Origin: Magnetococcus marinus MC-1
Lineage (GTDB): Bacteria; Pseudomonadota; Magnetococcia; Magnetococcales; Magnetococcaceae
Direction: 5' to 3'
NCBI RefSeq assembly: GCF_000014865.1
Contig: NC_008576.1
Span: 2,819,501-2,883,500, forward strand
DNA length: 64,000 nucleotides
Below, piece after piece: positions 16,398-25,389 of the stretch; position 1 is the first letter of the stretch, and every line of letters begins with the position of its first letter. Made by a program: the position numbers and the translations under genes. The notes under the pieces were generated by a model. That model saw only the letters and a program-made list of their open reading frames with translations. It searched no databases and was not told where the DNA came from.

Positions 16398-17381
16398 ATG
16401 GTAAATCGCATGCGTGACGCCACGATCTGTGTCTACCTGGGTGAAGAGATCGCCCAGTATGGTTTTCCCGACGGTCATCCCTGGACCACCACCCGCATGG
16501 ATGCTTTTTGGCAAGAGGCCACCCGCCAAAGCCTTTCATCTAAAGTGGTGATCGCAGACCCGGTGATGGCCCAGCCCGAGCAGTTACACAGCTTTCACAC
16601 CCCCCAGTATGTCGAGCTGGTCAAACGCTGCTCCGATGCCGGAGAGGGCTTTTTGGATCATGGCGATACACCTGCCTTTCCGGGGATCTATGAAGCAGCA
16701 GCCTACGTGGTTGGCTCAGCGGTGGCGGCGGCTGAGCAGATTATGCAGCAGCGCTTTCGACGTATTTTTATTCCCATTGCCGGCTTGCACCATGCCCAGC
16801 CTGACGTTGCAGGGGGGTTTTGCGTCTTTAATGATGCCGCCGTGGTGGTGAAACATCTGCGCAAACAACACGGCATAAAAAAAATTGCGTATGTGGATAT
16901 TGACGCCCACCATGGCGATGGGGTGTTCTATCCTTTTGAGGCGGACCCTCACCTAATTTTTGCCGATATCCATGAAGATGGTCGTTATCTTTATCCGTGG
17001 TGTGGGAGTGAGGATGAGACTGGGGTAGGTCCGGCTTATGGTACCAAAGTCAATATTCCCATGGCCCCCGATGCCTCAGATGCCGACTTTTTTTCTGCGT
17101 GGCCCCGCATTGAGGCCCTGCTGATGGAACACAAGCCAGAATTTATCATTCTACAGTGTGGGGCCGATTCGCTGAAAAACGACCCCCTCACCCACTTAGC
17201 CTTTTCCACCGCAGCCCACAGTCATGCGGCGACGCGGCTGTGCCATATGGCCGAAACCTTGGGCCATGGGCGGGTATTGGCTTTGGGCGGCGGCGGGTAC
17301 AACCTAAGCAATGTGGCACAAGGTTGGAGCGCCGTACTGCGTGCCTTAATCGAAGCCCCAATAATCCCTGCGCAGCCCTAA
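16398..17381 (+). CDS. histone-deacetylase-fold amidohydrolase
   Basis: 327 residues from the ATG at 16398 (ATG at 16410 is also possible). It has the zinc amidohydrolase core: DHGDTPAFPGIYEAAAYVVG, IAGLHHAQPDVAGGFCVFNDAA (the HH pair), YVDIDAHHGDGVFYPFEADP (DxH zinc ligands), IHEDGRYLYP, and near the end LQCGADSLKNDPLTHLAFS (zinc Asp) and LALGGGGYNLSNVAQGW (catalytic Tyr). Family members are AcuC-like, acetylpolyamine amidohydrolases and class II HDACs. The substrate cannot be told. It follows rquA on the same strand after about 95 bases. Confidence 0.88.
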   Translation: MVNRMRDATICVYLGEEIAQYGFPDGHPWTTTRMDAFWQEATRQSLSSKVVIADPVMAQPEQLHSFHTPQYVELVKRCSDAGEGFLDHGDTPAFPGIYEAAAYVVGSAVAAAEQIMQQRFRRIFIPIAGLHHAQPDVAGGFCVFNDAAVVVKHLRKQHGIKKIAYVDIDAHHGDGVFYPFEADPHLIFADIHEDGRYLYPWCGSEDETGVGPAYGTKVNIPMAPDASDADFFSAWPRIEALLMEHKPEFIILQCGADSLKNDPLTHLAFSTAAHSHAATRLCHMAETLGHGRVLALGGGGYNLSNVAQGWSAVLRALIEAPIIPAQP

Positions 17382-17505
17382 CGACTGTGTGGCTTAACAA
17401 GCTGTGGTTGACGTGGCACCAAAACCCTACGCGCAAAGGCTTCACATTTGTAGGTTTTGCAGTATAATCCCGGTTTCTAACCACTGAGCAACCGTTGGGA
17501 ACCAA

Positions 17506-17589
17506 ATGGCGTTGTCAAACTCCAAAGGGCTTCTCTACGTAATCGGTTTGGTGTTTTTTGCGTTTGCTGCTTTTTGCTTTGGAAAATAA
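17506..17589 (+). CDS. candidate 27-residue membrane peptide upstream of cobA
   Basis: ATG GCG TTG TCA ... GGA AAA TAA encodes MALSNSKGLLYVIGLVFFAFAAFCFGK: a short polar start, one hydrophobic helix and a terminal Lys. It ends two bases before the likely cobA ATG at 17592, so translation could be coupled. Too short for family recognition; it recalls the very small subunits of membrane complexes. Confidence 0.45.
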   Translation: MALSNSKGLLYVIGLVFFAFAAFCFGK

Positions 17590-17591
17590 CC

Positions 17592-18431
17592 ATGCACACC
17601 GTTGATACCTACACATCCATGGCCCCTGGCTCGGTCATTTTAGCCGGTTCAGGTCCGGGCGATCCCAATTTGCTCACCCTTGGGGTCTACAAGGCCCTGC
17701 AAGCCTGCGATACGCTGGTTTACGATGCTTTGGTCTCACCCGAGATTATGGCACTGGTGCCTGCGTCGGTTGAGCAGCATTTTGTGGGCAAACGGGGAGG
17801 CCACCCTTCCATTGGTCAAGAGGCCATCAATGCCATACTGGTGCAGCTGGCAAAGGCCGGTAAAAAGGTACTACGCCTAAAAGGGGGCGACCCCTTTGTG
17901 TTTGGTCGTGGTGGCGAAGAGGCCTACTGCCTAAGCTGCGAGGGCATTCCCTTCTCGATTATTCCGGGTGTGACGGCTGGGGTGGCGGGTCCGGCTTATG
18001 CGGGCATACCCATTACCCACCGTGACGTCAACGCCAACGTGGCCTTTTTGACGGGTCACGAATCCCCCACCAATGCCGCTGGCGAAACGGTACCAACCAC
18101 CGTGGATTGGGAGTCTGTTGGGGCAGCCTTTCCGGTTATTGTGCTCTATATGGGGGTTAAAAACCTACCCACCATTGCCAAACGGCTGATCGCGGGCGGT
18201 CGCTCTGGAGAAACCCCGGTGGCGCTCATCCGCTGGGCCACCACCCCGCGCCAACAAACCATGATTACCACCCTAAACCGGGCGGCAGATGATATTTCCG
18301 AGTGTAAAATCAAACCACCCTCTATTGTGGTGATTGGCGAAGTGGTGAACTATCGGGATCATCTTAGCTGGTTTGCCGACGATACCCTAACCCGCGACAA
18401 CTGCAAAAACAAACTGCGTGATGATGAATAA
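17592..18431 (+). CDS. cobA: uroporphyrinogen-III C-methyltransferase
   Basis: 279 residues from the ATG at 17592. It shows the SUMT/CobA signatures: SVILAGSGPGDPNLLTLGVYKAL, ADTLVYDALVSPEIM-like start, FVGKRGGHPSIGQEAINAILVQLA, VLRLKGGDPFVFGRGGEEAY, IPGVTAGVAGPAYAGIPITHRDVNANVAFLTGH, LYMGVKNLPTIAKRLIAGG and TPVALIRWATTPRQQ. It methylates uroporphyrinogen III at C2 and C7 to precorrin-2, the branch point to sirohaem, cobalamin and haem d1. There is no CysG oxidase domain, so this is the stand-alone form. Neighbours give no clue to the end product. Confidence 0.93.
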   Translation: MHTVDTYTSMAPGSVILAGSGPGDPNLLTLGVYKALQACDTLVYDALVSPEIMALVPASVEQHFVGKRGGHPSIGQEAINAILVQLAKAGKKVLRLKGGDPFVFGRGGEEAYCLSCEGIPFSIIPGVTAGVAGPAYAGIPITHRDVNANVAFLTGHESPTNAAGETVPTTVDWESVGAAFPVIVLYMGVKNLPTIAKRLIAGGRSGETPVALIRWATTPRQQTMITTLNRAADDISECKIKPPSIVVIGEVVNYRDHLSWFADDTLTRDNCKNKLRDDE

Positions 18432-18543
18432 CAGGCGGTTTTTGCATGGGCAAAAGGGGACTATTAAAGCCCGCTGAACGCCCAATAAACCACCTAGCCC
18501 CCAGCAACGGGGCAGCGCATACGACAGCGATGATGCGTTAAAC

Positions 18544-18584
18544 AAAAGCGGCGCACCCTTTGAGGGTGCGCCGCTTTTGTTTAA
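18544..18584. terminator. bidirectional terminator
   Basis: AAAAGCGGCGCACCC TTTGA GGGTGCGCCGCTTTT: a 15-base perfect stem flanked by A and T runs, between the converging cobA and FkbM-like genes. Confidence 0.9.
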
Positions 18585-18605
18585 TCTAGGTATGCTTGTT
18601 TGCCC

Positions 18606-19574
18606 TTACGCCTGTAGTTGCGCATGGCGCAGATTGCGCAGCGTATGCGCCAACTGCTCTAGGCCAATGTCAGCCAATAGTGTTTCGACCCCAAACAGCG
18701 CCTCATCACCTTCTAACATGGAGCAGCTCATATCCACCTGTCCATAGGCATCCCGAGGCGAGTAAAGCTCTGGGAATGGCAGCGCATAAACCTGGGCATA
18801 GCTCTGCATCGCGTGGCGCCAGCGGGCCAAAAAGGGCAGATATCCTGGACGATGTAGTACCGGCCCCAAGGTATGCCAACTGCTCAGGGTCTCAAAGGCA
18901 TCCAGATAACTGTGAGCCAGATCCACACGGCTATGCAAAATGGCCAGCATCGCGGCTTTTAGCAGATCCAGCGCCGCGTGGGGATGAGACTCAATAATGC
19001 GTTCTGGCTTTTTAAACAGCAACGCCAACCCTGCGCCATGCACGGCATCGGGTCCTTGCTGGGCTTCTAAATTCTCGACGGCAAAACCATAACCCGCCAA
19101 CAAATCGCTCACATCCTGGTAGCGTTTGCCCCCCTGGACCATGGGTAAAAACCACACCTCAGCCGAAACAGCAACCACGTTGCGGGTCAAGGTTTTTGGG
19201 GCAGAATTCAAAATTTCATAGGCTTGTTCTTGCAACGCCACCGACAGATAGGTGGGGGCCGAAACCTGACAGTCAGGGTCGGCCAAAAAGGCATCCAGAC
19301 GGGCCGGTGCCATCTGTAGGCAGTTTACCCGGCTCTCTTGACGCTCAACAAACTCTTCATTATGGGCGCTAATACAGTATGGCACCACATGGGTATCTGG
19401 GTAGTGGGTGCGTCCATGCACCTGTTGACGGATGCGGGATAGACAGCGGTTGTCTTGGGGACCAAAATAGACCGCTTGCACATCATGCATAAAGGCGTGC
19501 ACCACGGGAAATGAGGCGTGACTAACCTCCCCTAAATGGTGCACTGATATTTTGTGAGACGTCATCTGGGCCAT
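18606..19574 (-). CDS. FkbM-like methyltransferase-family protein
   Basis: 322 residues. The middle part, LDAFLADPDCQ...LSVALQEQAYEILNSAPKTLTRNVVAVSAEVWFLPMVQGGKRYQDVSDLLAGYGFAVENLE, follows the FkbM pattern (LKIDVxGxExxVLxGA..L....vxxExxFxPxYxGq..f.dv...L...GF.l). The usual SAM motif (DVGANxG) near the start is replaced by VQAVYFGPQDNRCL, and the acidic residue pair of the LKID motif is lost, so it may not bind SAM in the normal way. The last 100 residues are helical and unknown. Single gene, ending at a shared terminator. Confidence 0.5.
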   Translation of the reverse strand: MAQMTSHKISVHHLGEVSHASFPVVHAFMHDVQAVYFGPQDNRCLSRIRQQVHGRTHYPDTHVVPYCISAHNEEFVERQESRVNCLQMAPARLDAFLADPDCQVSAPTYLSVALQEQAYEILNSAPKTLTRNVVAVSAEVWFLPMVQGGKRYQDVSDLLAGYGFAVENLEAQQGPDAVHGAGLALLFKKPERIIESHPHAALDLLKAAMLAILHSRVDLAHSYLDAFETLSSWHTLGPVLHRPGYLPFLARWRHAMQSYAQVYALPFPELYSPRDAYGQVDMSCSMLEGDEALFGVETLLADIGLEQLAHTLRNLRHAQLQA

Positions 19575-19942
19575 GGCTCCACTCCTGACTCAATGACTGC
19601 GCCGATATGCGCGTCAATACGCCCTTGGGGATCTATCCCCCTTCTTTGGGCTTGAATTGTTAGGGGCGGTAGAGCATCACTCTACACCGCTCCTGCTTGC
19701 CTGACCAACTCAATGCATGTTCTATGCCATGCCAACTCACAAAATTCCGGACTTTTTTTTAAGTTTTACCCGCCATTTTACTTAAAAATACCATAATATT
19801 TTGTTTTTTTGGTATTTATTATCTTATATTCCTGCAAATTTTTTTAATCTCCACCCGGTTTTTCACCGCCTTGAGCTTAATAAAATGGGGCTGTGTCAGC
19901 GATCCACCATATCGACTGTCTGCTTTTCTGGCGCTTTGCAGG
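19575..19942. other. AT-rich intergenic region
   Basis: About 370 bases. The 19740-19860 part is strongly AT-rich, as expected for promoters of the minus-strand gene to the left. A 76-codon plus-strand frame here has no coding character. Confidence 0.35.
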
Positions 19943-22900
19943 CTATATTTTCTCCAGGGAGTGCTTCATTTTTACCGGATCCCAATCCAGCAAAAATTTT
20001 TCAAACGCCTCAAACGGTAACGGCTTGCTGAAGAAATATCCTTGAATGGTGGGACACTCTTTTTCACACAAAAAGTGAATCTGCGCTTGGTTTTCCACCC
20101 CTTCGGCCACCACGCTCAACCCCAACGCACTGGCCATGCTCAAAATAGAGGAGACAATGGCGGTATCGTCAGAGTCCAGATAGAGATCTTGAATAAAAGA
20201 TTTATCAATTTTTAAGGCATTAAGGGGAAGTTTTTTTAAGTAACTCAACGAGCTATAACCGGTGCCAAAATCATCAATCGAGACCTTTACCCCCAATGCC
20301 CGCAGCTCCCCGATCTGCTCAATGGTGCGGTTGACATCCCCCATGGCCAATGACTCGGTAATCTCCACCTCCAACAACTCTGGCGCAAGACCGCTTTGCT
20401 GTAGAGAGCGCTCCAATTTGGCCACCAACAAGGCGTCCTGAAACTGTTTGGCCGAAAGGTTGATTGCCACCTGCAAGGGATGGCGACTCGACCTTGCTAA
20501 GCGTTTGGCGTCCATACAGGCTTGCTGCATCACCCATTCACCAATGGTAATAATCAGCCCTGTCTCTTCGGCAATGGGAATAAAATCCACCGGCGACACC
20601 AGCCCCTGTTCAGGATGGTTCCAACGTACCAGCGCCTCCATACCGGTGATACGACACTGTTTGACATCCACCTTGGGCTGATAGTGCAAAGTGAGCTGAT
20701 TACACTCCACCGCCTGCCGCAGGGCACGCTCCAAGCTAAGCCGTCGCCCATTAATTTCGTTCATATCACTGGTGAAAAACTTATAAGTACCCCGCCCTTC
20801 CTCTTTTGCCCGATACATCGCCGTATCGGCATGTTTGGTCAGCGTTTCATAATCTTCACCATCATCGGGATGCATGGCAATACCAATGGAACCCCCAATA
20901 AACACCTCGTGCCCTTGCAGCACGAACACCTCACCCAAGGATTTGACAATCGCCCCCGCAATACGGGCGACATCATTGGTCTGCTCAATGCCCGGCAAAA
21001 TAACCGTAAACTCATCCCCCCCCAGTCTAGCCACCGTATCACTGGTGCGTAAATGGTGTTTGATGCGCCCAGCAACCTGAATAAGGAGATCGTCACCTTT
21101 ATCGTGACCAAGGCTATCGTTCACATATTTAAAACGATCCAAATCAATAAAAAACAGCCCCAAACTTTTTCCTCCACGGGCAGATAGCCGCATCTCCTGC
21201 TCCAAACGGTCACGAAACAACGCGCGATTGGGTAGCTCGGTGAGGGGGTCATAGTAGGCCAGTTTTTCCAGTTGCTCTTCGGTCTCCTTTTGCTGGGTAA
21301 TATCCATAAACAGACCAACAAAGTTACTGATTACGCCCTGCTCGTCGCGAATGGCATCAATGGTGAGCCATTTTGGAAAGATCTCCCCACTCTTACGCCG
21401 ATCCCAAATTTCACCCTGCCAGTGTCCTTCACTCAGCATCTCGTTCCACATCTGTTCATAAAACTGCTCATCATGTCGGCCCGATTTAAGAATGCTGGGA
21501 TTTTGTCCCACAATTTCATCACGGGTATAACCCATAATACGCTGGTACGCGGGGTTAACGTCGGTAATATCCCCCTGAGCATCGGTAATAACGATGGCTT
21601 CGCCCGCATTATCAAAAATCATTTTTGCCAGCACCAGCCCCTCTTCGGCCATTTTACGGCGCGTGACATCCTGCAACGTACCGACCATCTGACTGGGCAC
21701 ACCACGGCTGTCGCGGCTCACAATACCTAGGGCGTGGATATGCAGTAACTCGCCACTCTTATGGCAAATGATTCGATGGTCTGCCTCAAACCGATCCTGC
21801 ATGCCCCGCGTAACAGCAGCCATCTGCCGATTAATCTTCGCACGGTCATCAGGATGGATAAGCTCTAGATAGGTACTGTAGGAGGCGTGGGAAGTATCCC
21901 CTTCTAACCCTAATAACCGCACCAGCTCTTTCGACCAATGCAGGTTATCTTTCTGCATATCCCAGTGCCAGCTACCAATTTTGGCAACGCTCTGGGCATT
22001 TTCCAAATCTTGGTGAATCTGCTCTAACTGTTTGAGCTGCTGAGCACGATATTTTTCCCATCCCACCCATTGCGCCAGCAGGCTAATCAGAGAGCGGTCA
22101 TGAAAACTAAACCCCTTCGTGCGTGGCACCTTGGAGTAGTAACTCAAAGCACCATAAAAACGATCACCCAGGTAGAGTGGGGTACCGATAAAGGATTCCA
22201 CCCCAAACTGGGTATGTACCGGATGCTCTTCAAGCAGGCTGCCTTTAATGCGGTAGATCGCCTCAGCATGACCCGCGTCGATCACCTGTTTGCAAAAGCT
22301 TTGCTCCAACGGCTGTATTTGCCCCATTTCAAAAAGGCTATCCTGCCCCAGCAGGTGCTCTACCTGACACATTTGACCATCAACATGGGTCACAATGGCC
22401 GACTCCATCTCCAGAATCTCACCACCCATTTCCAAAATTTCCTGGATCTTACGCTGCGAGTCCCACTCCGTACGTACCGTAATGGCGTGCATGCGGGTCA
22501 GTGAGTCGATAAAACGACTCTCATTCCCCTGCGCGACAACCAAGTTGGTAAGCAACTGGTTGTAGGCACTCACAGCAGCCCCGATTTCATCTTGCTGGTG
22601 ATTGGGGATCAAGCAAATATCCAGGTCACAATCGCTCCAGTTGCCCGTCAGGTCAGCCTGTTGTATGCGGTCACTAACATAGCTCATCCGTTGCAGCAGC
22701 GTGTGAAAACCACTGCGCAGCCGATGACTGATCCACCACGCCCACAATCCACCTGCCACCAACAACAGGACAAAACTAAAAAACAGCACCTGTCGGCTCA
22801 GCGCAATGCTCTGCTCCAGATACCGCCCCTCTTCGACCATCGTGGTGAGCTGCTGCTCAACCGTGGTGTCCAACCGCTGACGCAGGGTTTGCCATAGGGG

Positions 22901-23779
22901 TAACAGCGCATCACCCGTCAGGTGACGCGCCAAATTCCAATGATCGGATTGACGCAAGACGATCACCTGCTCGGCCAAAGCGGGCCATTCACTCCACAGT
23001 TCCTGCACCTGCCCGAGCTCTTGGCGCTGAGTTTGACTCATATCGGCCCGTACCAACACCGCCAAAGCCCCATCAGCCTGCTTTAAACCCTGCCCAAAAC
23101 GTTGCACCAGCGCGTCATCTGGTTCCGTGAGTATGCGCTCTAGCTGACTGCGGCAGAGCGACAAGGCACTGCGAAGATCCGCAAGTTCTTTAAGCTGGGT
23201 ACGACTGTTGATGGCTTCGGCCACACCCCCGGCAAAAACAGGACGGTGGTTTTCACGCAAAACAAGACGCCGCACCTGCACATCCAAGGATTCAAGGATC
23301 GGCAAAAGCTGCTCTTTATAGAGCTGATGGGCAGGCTTGTTAGCAGGTTTTTCGATCAACGCCTCAATGCGATCTTGCAGCACCCCAAGTTGCGTCAATC
23401 CCTCTTTAAGCGGCTCTAACTGCTCCAACAAACGCGGATCCGTGACCAAAATCTGTTCCAATTTCAATAATTGGCGACGGGCCTGCTGCCAGGCATGTTG
23501 GCGCTCCTGTTTAAAGCGGGGAAGTTCGGTGGTCATCCAACTCTGTAAAGCACTAAGGGCATCTTTGACATGGCTAACAAAGGCGACCGCGTTGACCACC
23601 AAGGGGACCCGCTGACCTTGCAACCGAGCCACACGATCCTGCAATACCACAAGCTGAGAAGAGACCATTAGGCCACTGAATAGTGCCAACACAATCAGCA
23701 CGGCAAAGCCGTAAACCACCTTGCGTGCGATAGATAGCTGCATCCATTTGCCCCGTTGTTGCACGATCATCCCAAACAC
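19943..23779 (-). CDS. membrane HAMP-GAF-PAS-PAS-GGDEF-EAL protein
   Basis: 1,278 residues. Membrane helix at about 19-42, a long helical periplasmic sensor region with repeated Leu/Gln-rich helices, second helix near 330-350, HAMP-like segment, GAF domain (about 415-585), two PAS/PAC domains (about 590-845), GGDEF (about 850-1010) with RTSD I-site and intact GGDEF, and EAL (about 1020-1270) with EALVRW, VEITESLAMGD and DDFGTGYSSL. Both output domains look catalytically complete. It is the second such protein in the window and its output half is close to that of the 7.3-10.2 kb protein. It diverges from the tetR gene. Confidence 0.92.
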   Translation of the reverse strand: MFGMIVQQRGKWMQLSIARKVVYGFAVLIVLALFSGLMVSSQLVVLQDRVARLQGQRVPLVVNAVAFVSHVKDALSALQSWMTTELPRFKQERQHAWQQARRQLLKLEQILVTDPRLLEQLEPLKEGLTQLGVLQDRIEALIEKPANKPAHQLYKEQLLPILESLDVQVRRLVLRENHRPVFAGGVAEAINSRTQLKELADLRSALSLCRSQLERILTEPDDALVQRFGQGLKQADGALAVLVRADMSQTQRQELGQVQELWSEWPALAEQVIVLRQSDHWNLARHLTGDALLPLWQTLRQRLDTTVEQQLTTMVEEGRYLEQSIALSRQVLFFSFVLLLVAGGLWAWWISHRLRSGFHTLLQRMSYVSDRIQQADLTGNWSDCDLDICLIPNHQQDEIGAAVSAYNQLLTNLVVAQGNESRFIDSLTRMHAITVRTEWDSQRKIQEILEMGGEILEMESAIVTHVDGQMCQVEHLLGQDSLFEMGQIQPLEQSFCKQVIDAGHAEAIYRIKGSLLEEHPVHTQFGVESFIGTPLYLGDRFYGALSYYSKVPRTKGFSFHDRSLISLLAQWVGWEKYRAQQLKQLEQIHQDLENAQSVAKIGSWHWDMQKDNLHWSKELVRLLGLEGDTSHASYSTYLELIHPDDRAKINRQMAAVTRGMQDRFEADHRIICHKSGELLHIHALGIVSRDSRGVPSQMVGTLQDVTRRKMAEEGLVLAKMIFDNAGEAIVITDAQGDITDVNPAYQRIMGYTRDEIVGQNPSILKSGRHDEQFYEQMWNEMLSEGHWQGEIWDRRKSGEIFPKWLTIDAIRDEQGVISNFVGLFMDITQQKETEEQLEKLAYYDPLTELPNRALFRDRLEQEMRLSARGGKSLGLFFIDLDRFKYVNDSLGHDKGDDLLIQVAGRIKHHLRTSDTVARLGGDEFTVILPGIEQTNDVARIAGAIVKSLGEVFVLQGHEVFIGGSIGIAMHPDDGEDYETLTKHADTAMYRAKEEGRGTYKFFTSDMNEINGRRLSLERALRQAVECNQLTLHYQPKVDVKQCRITGMEALVRWNHPEQGLVSPVDFIPIAEETGLIITIGEWVMQQACMDAKRLARSSRHPLQVAINLSAKQFQDALLVAKLERSLQQSGLAPELLEVEITESLAMGDVNRTIEQIGELRALGVKVSIDDFGTGYSSLSYLKKLPLNALKIDKSFIQDLYLDSDDTAIVSSILSMASALGLSVVAEGVENQAQIHFLCEKECPTIQGYFFSKPLPFEAFEKFLLDWDPVKMKHSLEKI

Positions 23780-24042
23780 CTAGCATGCCCCGTTATCCGA
23801 CCTCTATCCACCCATCATCATGCCATGAACCCAGCAGGGATGCATCCTCTAACCCCATCCCCATTAAAAAAGTCCTCTCCAACCTAAACGATCAATTTAT
23901 TATAAAAAAACATATTCCTAGAGAATCGACTGTCGTGAAGCTTGGCGGCTACGGTGGATAACGGACTATGATTTATTATTCTCCCCTAGGCTTCCCGTCC
24001 GGGCATCTTCAAGATGCGCCTAAATGGTGCTTGCCGCGTCCT

Positions 24043-24060
24043 GTTAGGTGTGCACCTAAC
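24043..24060. promoter_or_regulatory. palindrome between GGDEF-EAL and tetR genes
   Basis: GTTAGGTG TG CACCTAAC: two perfect 8-base arms with a 2-base centre. It lies about 160 bases before the tetR start and 260 before the divergent gene. Size and symmetry suit a TetR-type dimer, so it is a candidate auto-operator (inference). Confidence 0.45.
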
Positions 24061-24218
24061 GCAGCACTTGCCTAAATGGATCCCCCCCTAACCAGCTGCC
24101 AGTGGTGGTAAGAAAGCGATGGAACAACGCCTTAGATATAAAAATGCCTTTACCCAAGCCCCAAGCAGAGGCACAATCACACCGGTGCAAAAACCTGCCA
24201 ACCAGACGGGGAGTCGTT

Positions 24219-24791
24219 ATGGAGCCTAAACATAAGCGCATCATTGAGGCTGCTATTGCGCTGTTTGCCCAACGTGGATTGGACAACATATCAACCGCTC
24301 AAATTGCCCGTGCGGCCGATGTAAGCCTACCGATCCTGCTCCAAGAATTTGATAGCAAAGAGCCGCTGTTGCAGGAAATTTTGCATCAACTCAAGCGCGA
24401 AACCATCCGTGTTGCCCACAATGATCTTCGTATAGACATGGGGTTACGGGAGCATCTTAGCCTAGTTTGGCACAATTTAATTGAGTGGGCCTTAGAACAT
24501 CCAGAACGTTACCAACTGCTGCTTACGCTATGTACATCCAACCAAGCACAGACCCTGCTCGGCTTATCCCATGACGATTTTAGCCACCTTTTCCCAAAAG
24601 AGCCGATGCTCGACGCCATTGAGCATGGCACCATTGCTACGCTACCCAGCCTTTACCATCAACACCTCTTCCGTTTACTCCTTGATGGCACGGTACAGTA
24701 TATTTTACGCACCAAACCCGATGACAAACAGTGTAGACTCTACATAGATCAAACGTTTGCCCTCTACTGGCGGGCCATACACAACCGGTAG
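24219..24791 (+). CDS. TetR-family regulator
   Basis: 190 residues from the ATG at 24219, seven bases after GGGGAG; the longer frame from 24102 is unlikely. The N-terminal 50 residues are a TetR helix-turn-helix: KRIIEAAIALFAQRGLDNISTAQIARAADVSLPILLQEFDSKEPLLQEIL. The usual LYxxFxxKExL segment reads LLQEFDSKEPLL. The ligand-binding half is not recognisable further. The divergent membrane GGDEF-EAL gene is a possible target through the palindrome between them. Confidence 0.85.
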   Translation: MEPKHKRIIEAAIALFAQRGLDNISTAQIARAADVSLPILLQEFDSKEPLLQEILHQLKRETIRVAHNDLRIDMGLREHLSLVWHNLIEWALEHPERYQLLLTLCTSNQAQTLLGLSHDDFSHLFPKEPMLDAIEHGTIATLPSLYHQHLFRLLLDGTVQYILRTKPDDKQCRLYIDQTFALYWRAIHNR

Positions 24792-24822
24792 TTAAAAGCC
24801 GTTACCCAAGGGAGCGCGTGGG

Positions 24823-25038
24823 ATGATCAAAACCTACAGACAAACCGCTGGCCGACCCAGCGTCGGCGTAGAGTGCCACTTTCCTGAGTGTGTCGAACGG
24901 CGCAACTGTCGGCATGTTTATGTGGAAGAGTTTTTGCGCGCCGATGGTAGCTGCCCCCACTACCACCCCATTAACAAACCATGGCATAACGACATGCGGT
25001 TGTTGCATTTTCCCCTGCTACCGCCACGCCATGCGTGA
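24823..25038 (+). CDS. candidate small Cys-rich protein
   Basis: 71 residues starting 31 bases after tetR, with GGAGCG before the ATG. The middle holds VECHFPECVERRNCRHVYVEEFLRADGSCPHYH, four Cys and several His that could form a small zinc site. No family recognised. A 68-codon frame on the other strand covers the same bases, so the call is uncertain. Confidence 0.35.
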   Translation: MIKTYRQTAGRPSVGVECHFPECVERRNCRHVYVEEFLRADGSCPHYHPINKPWHNDMRLLHFPLLPPRHA

Positions 25039-25389
25039 TGGTACTCTTTGATAAACCGTAGCCGAGCCTCTTGAATGGCGACATAAATCCTCTCCTACCT
25101 ACAACGGAGCGGTCCAAGTCTGCCTAAAAATCGGTCCAAACAAACACTGCCCCTGCAAAGGGCCTCACAGTGGCGCCAACCTTAAGCACACGGTTCCTAA
25201 TTTGGATTGAAAACCTGCGGGTGATATTCCCATCAAATACCGTGAAAAGTTAATTGCAATCGGTATATTGTATTCTAGCCAAACCTACACAGCAAAACCT
25301 TTCTCTTAAATAATTTTGCCCATAGCCATGCCTTATCCCAGTTCAAGTCGCACGGACAGGGTTGTCACCCCTTAAAGATTGCCCCTTTT
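25039..25389. other. intergenic region
   Basis: About 350 bases between the tetR side and the 3' end of the hybrid kinase. I see no gene and no strong hairpin with a T run. Confidence 0.35.
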
